Assembly (NCBI RefSeq): GCF_001981305.1
Contig: NZ_MSCW01000007.1
Coordinates: forward strand, 310,001 to 374,000
Direction of reading: 5' to 3'
Origin: Marinobacter lutaoensis
Lineage (GTDB): Bacteria > Pseudomonadota > Gammaproteobacteria > Pseudomonadales > Oleiphilaceae
DNA: 64,000 bases
A model generated the notes under the pieces. That model was not told the origin of the DNA. It did no database searches and worked only from the letters and a program-made list of their open reading frames with translations. This document shows positions 53,549 to 61,164 of the stretch, in pieces. How positions within the stretch are numbered: position 1 is the first letter of the stretch; the number at the start of each line of letters is the position of its first letter. The position numbers and the translations under genes were made by a program.

Positions 53549-53914
53549 CATTTCTGGGGCCGCGTACCTGTGCAGGCTCGTGCGGAATCCCACGGACTTC
53601 GCGGAACGGCCACCTAGCCCGCCTTGCGCCGGAATCCGCTCTCTCCGGCCGAATATTCTCTGCCACTCTCACCGCTCGAAATGGGCGAAGTCCGTGACCG
53701 GAGAACCCCACACCCTTTGTAATCAACGACTTATTCTCGGACTTGGCGAAAGGTTTGATTGGGGAAACCGGTTGGGCGAAGGAAACAGGGCTCGCGCCCT
53801 CAGCCCTATCCGTCGTTCCACCTGCTCTGGCCCGGGATCCACAAGGCAATGATCTTGCTATCTTTTTCCAGCTGAGCGTTCATAGGTCCACGCACCCTAG
53901 ACGCGAGGTTTCAC

Positions 53915-54025
53915 ATGGTAGCGATCACCCTAGTAAAGTCAGCAGATATAGCCCCACTTGGGGCACGGCCCGGTAAAGCACGCAGGGTGGCGGATAAACA
54001 GCTAAGGTTGTTAAGGCGCTACTGA
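53915..54025 (+). other. Small open frame of 36 codons, doubtful
   Basis: ATG frame starting MVAITLVKSADIAPLG and ending LRLLRRY, basic at the C-terminus. No Shine-Dalgarno stronger than GAGG eleven bases upstream. It could be the relic of an island gene or chance; I do not recognise it. Confidence 0.2.
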
Positions 54026-54101
54026 TGTACACCCTCCCCAACTCTCCAAGTGGTTGTTTCCCTGGGATCTTCAGGCTGCCGGGCACCCCATCGCCTTCCG
54101 A

Positions 54102-54130
54102 TTGTACTCAGCACTCCATTACAGTATATT
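54102..54130 (+). promoter_or_regulatory. Sigma70 promoter of the defence cassette
   Basis: TTGTAC, 17 bases, TATATT, about 35 bases before the ATG of the ribbon-helix-helix gene. Confidence 0.75.
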
Positions 54131-54145
54131 GCAGTACATTTGCAG
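54121..54145 (+). promoter_or_regulatory. Direct repeats overlapping the cassette promoter, candidate operator
   Basis: ACAGTATATT, GCAGTACATT (eight of ten identical) and a partial third copy TGCAG follow head to tail across the -10 and the start of transcription. Ten-bp phased repeats suit a ribbon-helix-helix repressor, and the first gene downstream encodes one. Confidence 0.5.
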
Positions 54146-54163
54146 GGGCTCCTGGAGGGGGAT

Positions 54164-54361
54164 ATGGCCACCACCAAAACCGCGACGCTCACCTTTCGGA
54201 TCGATCCAAGTTTGAAGGAGGCGTTGCGCACCGCGGCTCAGCAGGAACACCGCTCCATCGCCAACATGGTGGAAGTGCTGATTCGGGATTACTGCGAGCG
54301 GCATGGTATCGCCATCGAAAGCCCTGGAGAGACCGACAACAGTGGGGAGCATTCAGTATGA
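54164..54361 (+). CDS. Ribbon-helix-helix (CopG/Arc-like) DNA-binding protein
   Basis: 65 residues. The pattern is RHH: a beta-strand TATLTFRIDPSLKEALRTAA, then a helix, turn and helix (EEH-like QEHRSIANMVEVLIRDYCERHGI). The FRID strand and the SIANMVE second helix are typical of CopG-like regulators. GGAGGGGG precedes the ATG. The stop overlaps the start of the next gene (ATGA), so it is translated together with the DUF499 ATPase. Likely the autorepressor of the cassette: its promoter carries direct repeats. An antitoxin role is possible but no toxin partner is beside it. Confidence 0.8.
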   Translation: MATTKTATLTFRIDPSLKEALRTAAQQEHRSIANMVEVLIRDYCERHGIAIESPGETDNSGEHSV

Positions 54362-57300
54362 TCAAGACAGTTAAACAGGCCTGCCGCTTTAACCCGGTTA
54401 TCCAGGATTATCGGATGAGCTCAGGGATCGAGAATCTGGCGGATCTGATTAACGATGCCGGGGATGGTCGCGAATTCTTCGCCAGAAACTTCGTCACCCA
54501 CGGCATGGATCAACTGTTCCGCGAGGGCATGCTTCGCCTCTCTGGGAAATCCGATCAAGCGGTGTTCGAACTCACCCAGGCCATGGGCGGCGGTAAAACC
54601 CATATGATGATCGCCCTCGGCTTGCTGGCCAAGCATTCACACCTTCGCCCCGAGGTCTTGCCGGCAGAGTTGAATGAGCGTATCGAGTTCGGCAATGCGC
54701 GCATCGCTGCTTTTAACGGACGAAACAACCCGGACAACTACATCTGGGGTGAAATTGCATCCCAGCTAGGTGAAGAAGAAGCGATCAAACCTTACTGGAT
54801 CAATGGCCCCAAGGCCGTGGACCAACGCAAGTGGAAGGAAATTATTGGCGATCAGCCCACCTTGATCTTGCTCGACGAGCTTCCGCCCTACCTGCAGAAT
54901 GCCTCAACCCAGATGTTCGGCAATGGCACACTCGCCGATATGGTGGTCTACAGCTTGAGTGCGCTGATGAGCGCTGCTCTGGAGCTGCCGAACTGCTGTA
55001 TCGTCATCGCCAACCTTTCCGGCAGCTACAAGGCGCAGACCAAAGCACTGGCCGAAGCCATAGACAACCTTCAGCAGGAAGCTCGCCGCCAGGCAATGAC
55101 CATCACGCCGGTGCAGCTGGCCGGCAATGAAATCTACGAAATCCTCAAGAAGCGCTTGATCGACGAGCTCCCCGATGAAGACACCATCGCGGAGATTGCG
55201 GAAGAATACGCACAGCAAGTCAAAAAGGCCGAGGATGGCGGCTATATCGTCGCGGCCAGTATTGAACAGATCGCGGAGCAGGTGCGAGAAACGTATCCCT
55301 TCCACCCCTCGTTCAAACACCTGGTCGCCCTGTTCAAGGAAAATGAAGGCTTCCGCCAGACCCGCGGTCTGATGCAGTTCACCGCACGACTTCTCAAGAG
55401 TGTGGATCAGCGGGAAACCGATGATGTGTTCCTAGTGGGTACCCAGCACCTCGACTTAAACGATGCTCAAGTCAAAGATGAAATCGAACGCATCGCTCCC
55501 AACCTGATCCCTGCGATCACGCACGATATCGCCGATGATGGCGACGCGATTGCAGAGATGATTGACAACGAGCTCGGTGAAGACGCAGCCCAACAAGTCA
55601 TGACGTTGCTTCTGGCATCCTCCCTGTCTCGCGCCGTAGGCGGACGCATTGGCCTATCTGAAAGCGAGATCATCGAGTTTCTGGCCGCGCCAAACCGCAA
55701 AGCGGACGCCTTTCTCAATGCCTTGCAGCGGCTAAGGGAACAGGCGTGGTACCTGCACCGAGAAGATCAACGGTTATTCATCAAAGAGACGGAAAACCTC
55801 TCGCGCCAGATCGAGCGTAACGCCAAAGAAATCCCCCAGCCCAAGATTGATCAGGCACTGATAAACCGGCTCAGTGGCATTTTGCAACCCGTTCGCAAGA
55901 ACGCCTATCAGGACGTACAGGTGCTACCACAGCTGGACGAACTAAAACTGAGCGGCCCTCGTGTGCTGATTGTCATCAAGCCAGATGGCAAGGTGCCGCC
56001 CAGCGAGCTGCAGAACTTCTTCGATTACCAGCAGGAGAAGAACAACCTGCTGGTACTCACCGGGCAGGACAGCCACCTCACCGACGCTGTCGAGGATCGC
56101 CTGCGTGAGCTCTACGCCATCGAGCAGATCAGCAAGCGGCTTAAACCAGGTGACACCCTGTACGAAGAAGCCCGCGATCGCATGGAAGAGGCCGAGGACC
56201 GATTCAACAAGGCCCTCTCTGCTGCTTACAACCGCGTTTATTTCCCCAGCGTCGACGACATCGACGGCCGTGAGTTTCTGGCTCCTGTCACGATAGATAA
56301 CGGATTAAAACTGGGCGAAGGCGATCAGTCGGCCGAGGCACAAATTGAAGCCCTCCTGGCCAGCCCGCGCGCCAACTACAAGCTGGCGATGGATCTGGCA
56401 GACGACTTCAACCAGTACTTTGCCATGGCCGAGGAATACCTCTGGCCTGCGGGCAAGGAAAACCGTCGAACCCCATGGAAGGACGTGGTTTCCCGGGCCA
56501 AAAGCAACCCTGCCTGGCCGTGGATGCCGGGTGCAAGTGGTATGGACACCCTCAAAACAGAGGCGCTCAAACAAGGTCGTTGGCGGTTGGGCGAGGATGG
56601 CTACATCGAGAAAGGCCCCTTCCCGAAGGAGAAAACCAGCGTCAACGTTTCTCTTGTGGGCACCCACCCTGAGACGGGGGAGTCCATACTCAGCCTGACG
56701 CCACGCCATGCAGGCGAAAGCCCGGTAGTGTATTACTCCACCAAGCCCGAGTTTTCCGGAAGCGAGCCGCAGGTGGATGACCTTGAAAACTTCCACACTG
56801 CCGAGGGCACGCTCTATTTCCTGGTTAAAGATCCCACCGGTAAATACGAGGTTGGCGCACCGGCCCGCTGGTTAGCGGATTTGAAAATTCGCCATCAGGT
56901 CTCCCCCGCTGGCGATAAGCGCACTGTCACGCTGCAGTCCACCCCCAGCGCCGAGATGCACTACACCCTGGATGGCTCCAACCCCAAGGATGGCAAACTC
57001 TACGAGGGGCCTTTCGAAATCGGCCCCGAGGCGGTGCGACTGCTGGTCCACGCCAAAGCGGGCGAAGCGACCAAAAACGCTGACTTTCAGATTCCTGCCA
57101 GCGGTGACAAGCAGGTCCAGATCGACGACACCAAACCGGCACGTCTGGCAAGCGGAAAGCGAGTGTCCCTGGATACGACAGACCGGGTGTTTGGCGTGAT
57201 CAATCGGTTCCGGGACCAGGCCGGCACCCGCTTCAAAGGGGTGAGAATTGAGATCGGAGAGGGTGAAAACACCGTCACCGTGCGCTTTCAGGAGCGGGAG

Positions 57301-57483
57301 GTCACGGCAGCCATGATCGAAGGCACCGTCAACAGCTTAAGGGACGTTCTGCAAGACCCTCAGGCAGCGGTGGCTGTCACGGTCGCGGATGGCATCCAGT
57401 TTGAAAGCGGCTTCGAGGCCAAGGAGTTCGCCAAGATAGCCGGCCTCGAACTGCGCCCGGGCGATGTCGCCCAGGAGGAATAA
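54358..57483 (+). CDS. DUF499 P-loop ATPase, anti-phage-associated type
   Basis: Large cytoplasmic protein of 1041 residues. The N-terminal ATPase has Walker A QAMGGGKTHMM (about 75-84) and Walker B TLILLDELPPYL (about 168-179), with an arginine-rich region later in HPSFKHLVALFKENEGFRQTRG. The middle is largely helical. Near residue 915 the segment HYTLDGSNPKDGKLYEGPFEI matches the pattern of chitobiase/hexosaminidase C-terminal (Ig-like) domains, and the last 70 residues carry another alpha/beta segment. DUF499 proteins are, as I recall, always found beside methylase and helicase genes. Likely the motor or switch of the system. Overlaps the upstream gene by four bases; GAGTGG-type ribosome site weak, consistent with coupling. 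Confidence 0.88.
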   Translation: MIKTVKQACRFNPVIQDYRMSSGIENLADLINDAGDGREFFARNFVTHGMDQLFREGMLRLSGKSDQAVFELTQAMGGGKTHMMIALGLLAKHSHLRPEVLPAELNERIEFGNARIAAFNGRNNPDNYIWGEIASQLGEEEAIKPYWINGPKAVDQRKWKEIIGDQPTLILLDELPPYLQNASTQMFGNGTLADMVVYSLSALMSAALELPNCCIVIANLSGSYKAQTKALAEAIDNLQQEARRQAMTITPVQLAGNEIYEILKKRLIDELPDEDTIAEIAEEYAQQVKKAEDGGYIVAASIEQIAEQVRETYPFHPSFKHLVALFKENEGFRQTRGLMQFTARLLKSVDQRETDDVFLVGTQHLDLNDAQVKDEIERIAPNLIPAITHDIADDGDAIAEMIDNELGEDAAQQVMTLLLASSLSRAVGGRIGLSESEIIEFLAAPNRKADAFLNALQRLREQAWYLHREDQRLFIKETENLSRQIERNAKEIPQPKIDQALINRLSGILQPVRKNAYQDVQVLPQLDELKLSGPRVLIVIKPDGKVPPSELQNFFDYQQEKNNLLVLTGQDSHLTDAVEDRLRELYAIEQISKRLKPGDTLYEEARDRMEEAEDRFNKALSAAYNRVYFPSVDDIDGREFLAPVTIDNGLKLGEGDQSAEAQIEALLASPRANYKLAMDLADDFNQYFAMAEEYLWPAGKENRRTPWKDVVSRAKSNPAWPWMPGASGMDTLKTEALKQGRWRLGEDGYIEKGPFPKEKTSVNVSLVGTHPETGESILSLTPRHAGESPVVYYSTKPEFSGSEPQVDDLENFHTAEGTLYFLVKDPTGKYEVGAPARWLADLKIRHQVSPAGDKRTVTLQSTPSAEMHYTLDGSNPKDGKLYEGPFEIGPEAVRLLVHAKAGEATKNADFQIPASGDKQVQIDDTKPARLASGKRVSLDTTDRVFGVINRFRDQAGTRFKGVRIEIGEGENTVTVRFQEREVTAAMIEGTVNSLRDVLQDPQAAVAVTVADGIQFESGFEAKEFAKIAGLELRPGDVAQEE

Positions 57484-57487
57484 CACC

Positions 57488-58108
57488 ATGTCCGCAGCGC
57501 GCGCCAGTCGCAGTACCAAAGCCCAGCATCAGGGGGTAACCCGGACGTTGGGTTTTGGCGTGCCCGCCACCTCCGACCCGCACCATTTTAAGGTCATCAT
57601 CCCCAAAGCCAACACCGGCCGGGTACAGATCAGCGAATACCTGGGGCTGCAAACCCAGAGCGCGGAACTTGCAGTGATCGACCGTGTGCTGCTGGAGCGT
57701 CCGCGCTGGACTGCGATCCGTGCCGAAGTGCAGCGCGCCTTCAACGCCCGGCTTAAGGCCCACAACCTTAAAACCTCCGCCTGGAAGGTGGGGGAAAACC
57801 CGGTGGATCGTCTGCTGGGCAAGGAGCTCTGCGTGCTGGCCTGGGCGGTGGAAGGGATGGATATGGACAAGATTCCCGTGGCAGTACGCAACTGGCTTGC
57901 GTTGCGGCCAGAGGAACGCTGGTGGCTCTTTGGCATGACCGCGATGAGCACAGGCGGTGTCAAAGACGGCAACAAGGGTTGGCGGTTGGCTCTGCGCCAC
58001 GCTTTGGGAGACGTGGCCCAGAGCGAACTGCTTCAGCCCCAAGCCCGCAAACAATTTTCCCGTCAGGGCCTGGACTTACCCATGCCCGACCTATTCGATA
58101 GTGAGTAA
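57488..58108 (+). CDS. DUF3780 family protein
   Basis: 206 residues, starting four bases after the DUF499 stop with a strong GGAGGA ribosome site. The N-terminal half is beta-rich (TRTLGFGVPATSDPHHFKVII, then NTGRVQISEYLG). The C-terminal half contains PEERWWLFGMTAMSTGG and WRLALRHALGD, rich in Trp and Arg. No catalytic motif is visible to me. In this context it is probably an adaptor or DNA-binding subunit between the ATPase and the methylase. The function is unassigned. Confidence 0.8.
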   Translation: MSAARASRSTKAQHQGVTRTLGFGVPATSDPHHFKVIIPKANTGRVQISEYLGLQTQSAELAVIDRVLLERPRWTAIRAEVQRAFNARLKAHNLKTSAWKVGENPVDRLLGKELCVLAWAVEGMDMDKIPVAVRNWLALRPEERWWLFGMTAMSTGGVKDGNKGWRLALRHALGDVAQSELLQPQARKQFSRQGLDLPMPDLFDSE

Positions 58109-58111
58109 CCC

Positions 58112-61100
58112 ATGACGGAAGACACAACACAAACAAACACCATGGCTCTGACACCATTCGCACTTAAGGACGCCCCGGCGCTGATCGAAGCAGTCTTTCC
58201 TGCGCAGAAGGTTTCCTTTGAAGCGCAAAAAGAGCGTAAGGCGAACCTCGGGCAGACCTTGACGGGTCTGGGTTCTTATTGGAAAGGCCGCAAGCCGCTC
58301 ATTTTGGTGCGTGCGATTGTGTTGGGCAGCTTACTGCCGCAAACGGGGGATGCCGAAGCAGACCTTGCTATTTTCGAGAAACTAATGGCCTTCGATGACG
58401 AAGGCCTGGCTCGGCGTGCTTTGGTTCAAGGCGCGCTCAAGCCGAAGGATATTGCAGCCCGAACCGAACTGAACAACCCTTGGGACTATTTCAGTTACAC
58501 CATCAAAAACAGCCGCTTCACCGCCGAGCAGATTGAGTCCTGGTGCTGCCCTTTTGACGCCGATAAGGAAGGAGTCACTTTACGCTGGCGCCGAGACATC
58601 GAGGAGCGCGATAAATTAGTGCTCTATCGTAAAGCACTGGCCACTTTTGCCAGCTACGAAGAGAAGGCCGCCCTGTGCAAACGTCCGGAAGAGGTGGATC
58701 AGGACTGGCTCTATGCCCCGGTGTGGCCCGCCGTCAACCGCCACTACGCGCATTTGGGCATCGAGGCCCATTCCTTCCCGGAGCTGATCGAGCAACTGGG
58801 CATCCTGCGCTATGGTCACCGCCCCCGCGTTGGCGACACCTTTTGCGGCGGCGGTTCCATCCCGTTCGAGTCGGCACGCATTGGTTGTGATGTCTATGCT
58901 TCTGACCTTAATCCTATCGCCTGTATGCTGACCTGGGGCGCGCTCAATATCATCGGCGCCTCCCCCGAGCGCCGTGCCGAAATCGAACAGGCCCAGCGTG
59001 AGGTGGCAGAGGCGGTGGATAAGGAAATCACGGCGCTGGGCATCGAGCACGACGAACATGGCAACCGTGCCAAGGCCTACCTCTACTGCCTCGAAACCCG
59101 CTGCCCCGAGACAGGCTGGATGGTGCCCATGTCTCCATCTTGGGTGATTTCCAAAAGCCGTAATGTCATCGCCAAGCTTATCCCTGACCAGGAAAACGAG
59201 CGCTTCAATATTGAGGTAGTCAGCGGCGTTTCCAAGGAAGAGATGCAAGCCGCCGAGAAGGGCACCGTTCAGGACGGCGCCCTGGTCTATGAGCTGGACG
59301 GTAAAGTCTACCGTACACCGATTAAGACCCTGCGCGGCGACTACCGGTTACCCGACGGTACCACCGGCAACAGGCTGCGCCGCTGGGAGAAACACGACTT
59401 CAAGCCCCGGCCCGACGATATCTTCCGGGAGCGGCTCTACGCCATCCAGTGGATTAAAAAGGAGACTCTGGATAAATCTCGGCAGGAGACCTTCTTCGCC
59501 TCGGTCACCGAGGCCGACCTGGAGCGGGAAAGAAAGGTGGAGCAGATTGTGGCTGACAACCTTACCCGCTGGCAGGAAGAGGGGCTGTTACCTGATATGG
59601 AAATCGAGCCAGGCTATAACACAGATCAACCTATTCGCGAGCGCGGCTGGACCTATTGGCATCATTTGTTCAATGCGAGGCAGTTGCTGCTCTTTTCAAG
59701 GTACTTTCAGTACTCAACGCCCGAGGACTATGTATTCAACGCCAAGTCGCTGGACTGGAATGCCAGAATCGCTAACTGGATGAATCACTGGGAAAAAACG
59801 AACAATGTCTTTTATAACCAAGCATTAAATACTTTCTATAACTACGGAATCCGGTGTTTTGTCAGCCATGAGGCAGGGCGCTCCTTTGGCTTTGCGAACA
59901 GCCCACTTCCCAAAGTGGCTAAATATATAAGCTGTCATGATGCAACTGCACTAGAAGCTTCTTCAGATTTATGGGTTACTGATCCGCCCTATGCGGATGC
60001 TGTTCACTATCACGAAATCACCGAATTCTTCATCGCCTGGCTGCGCAAGCATCCACCCAAGCCATTCGATGAGTGGACATGGGACTCCCGCCGCGCCCTG
60101 GCCATCAAGGGCTCCGGCGACGACTTCCGACGCGGTATGGTGGATGCCTACAGGGCCATGGCGGAGCATATGCCGGACAACGGCATGCAGTGCGTGATGT
60201 TCACCCATCAGGATACGGGCGTCTGGTCCGATATGGTGGGCATCTTCTGGGCGGCGGGCCTGCAAGTGGTCGCCGCCTGGTATATCGCTACCGAGACCAC
60301 CTCGGAACTGAAAAAAGGCGGCTATGTACAGGGCACGGTGATTCTGATGCTGCGCAAGCGGCCCGCCGGCGAGCGGGCCGGCTTCAAGCAGCGCATACTG
60401 CCGGCGGTGCGGGCTGAAGTTAAGCGCCAGATCGAGACCATGATGCACCTCAACGACGAGGTCAAGGACAAGCACGGTGAGCCGGTGTTCAACGACTCCG
60501 ACCTGCAAATGGCCGGGTACGCCGCCGCCCTCAAGGTGCTGACCGCCTATACCACCATCGGCGGTGAGGATGTCACCCGCTTTGCGCTGCGTCCGCGTGC
60601 CAAAGGTGAGGTCACCGTTGTTGACGAAATCGTGCAGCAGGCTGCCGAGGCGGCCAATAGCCTGCTGGTACCGGAAGGCTTGGGTGCAGAAACCTGGGCC
60701 CGGCTGTCCGGCATTCAGCGCTTTTACCTGCGCATGATGGACATGGAAACCACCGGCGCGTCCAAACTGGATAACTATCAGAACTTCGCCAAGGCCTTCC
60801 GGGTACAGGACTACGCCAGGGTCATGGCGGACATGAAAGCCAACGCGGCCCGCCTCAAGCGCGTCACTGAATTCACCTCCCGCGACCTTACCGATAGCAC
60901 GGAGATCGGGCCAACCTGGCTGGGCCATCTGATCATCGGTTTGCAGCAGGTACTGGCCGAGGTGGAGCCGCAGGCTGTAATCCAACAACTCCAGCAAAAC
61001 CTGCCGGACTTTATGGAAGTGCGCCCGCTCCTGATCGATATGCTTAGCTTTATGGAGAGAAAAGCACCGGAAACCACAGTGCGCGAAGCCGCCGAAGTAC

Positions 61101-61141
61101 TCGGCGCAAGGCTCAAAAACCTGAGGGCACTGGGACAGTAA
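58112..61141 (+). CDS. DUF1156 DNA methyltransferase, anti-phage-associated type
   Basis: 1009 residues. The N-terminal DUF1156 region (EAVFPAQKVSFEAQKERKA) leads to the SAM-binding motif I GDTFCGGGSIPFE (241-253), then DLNPIACMLTWGAL. The catalytic motif IV is TDPPYADAV (623-631): an amino-methyltransferase (N6-adenine or N4-cytosine). The two motifs are separated by about 370 residues, a large insertion that may carry target recognition. The C-terminal 350 residues have no motif I recognise. Three bases after the DUF3780 stop; Shine-Dalgarno weak. Most likely it marks host DNA so that the helicase/nuclease spares it. Base composition dips within about 59600-60010. Confidence 0.88.
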   Translation: MTEDTTQTNTMALTPFALKDAPALIEAVFPAQKVSFEAQKERKANLGQTLTGLGSYWKGRKPLILVRAIVLGSLLPQTGDAEADLAIFEKLMAFDDEGLARRALVQGALKPKDIAARTELNNPWDYFSYTIKNSRFTAEQIESWCCPFDADKEGVTLRWRRDIEERDKLVLYRKALATFASYEEKAALCKRPEEVDQDWLYAPVWPAVNRHYAHLGIEAHSFPELIEQLGILRYGHRPRVGDTFCGGGSIPFESARIGCDVYASDLNPIACMLTWGALNIIGASPERRAEIEQAQREVAEAVDKEITALGIEHDEHGNRAKAYLYCLETRCPETGWMVPMSPSWVISKSRNVIAKLIPDQENERFNIEVVSGVSKEEMQAAEKGTVQDGALVYELDGKVYRTPIKTLRGDYRLPDGTTGNRLRRWEKHDFKPRPDDIFRERLYAIQWIKKETLDKSRQETFFASVTEADLERERKVEQIVADNLTRWQEEGLLPDMEIEPGYNTDQPIRERGWTYWHHLFNARQLLLFSRYFQYSTPEDYVFNAKSLDWNARIANWMNHWEKTNNVFYNQALNTFYNYGIRCFVSHEAGRSFGFANSPLPKVAKYISCHDATALEASSDLWVTDPPYADAVHYHEITEFFIAWLRKHPPKPFDEWTWDSRRALAIKGSGDDFRRGMVDAYRAMAEHMPDNGMQCVMFTHQDTGVWSDMVGIFWAAGLQVVAAWYIATETTSELKKGGYVQGTVILMLRKRPAGERAGFKQRILPAVRAEVKRQIETMMHLNDEVKDKHGEPVFNDSDLQMAGYAAALKVLTAYTTIGGEDVTRFALRPRAKGEVTVVDEIVQQAAEAANSLLVPEGLGAETWARLSGIQRFYLRMMDMETTGASKLDNYQNFAKAFRVQDYARVMADMKANAARLKRVTEFTSRDLTDSTEIGPTWLGHLIIGLQQVLAEVEPQAVIQQLQQNLPDFMEVRPLLIDMLSFMERKAPETTVREAAEVLGARLKNLRALGQ

Positions 61142-61164
61142 TGTCAGTGGACGGATGCTAACCC

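Larger units (their letters stand above)
53513..54163 (+). other. Gene-poor spacer at the island junction
   Basis: About 650 bases between ssrA and the first island gene. After the ssrA terminator it shows a motif CGGACTTCGC at 53593 and, inverted, at 53685-53694, plus a nine-of-ten copy CGGACTTGGC at 53738. There is one tiny open frame and the island promoter at 54102-54130. No integrase, transposase or recognisable gene fragment is seen. A second copy of the ssrA 3' end, expected for a tRNA/tmRNA-type attachment site, is not in the window and would lie to the right. Confidence 0.6.

Noticed and set aside
53549..53976. Open frames in the island spacer (about 70-100 codons)
   Set aside because: No recognisable protein pattern, no ribosome site and no similarity that I can name to an integrase or transposase.
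54025..54357. N-terminal extension of the DUF499 frame
   Set aside because: It runs through the promoter and the RHH gene in another frame; the ATG overlapping the RHH stop is the natural coupled start.
54164..54361. Toxin-antitoxin pair with the RHH protein as antitoxin
   Set aside because: The adjacent gene is a 1041-residue ATPase, not a small toxin; a regulator role fits better.
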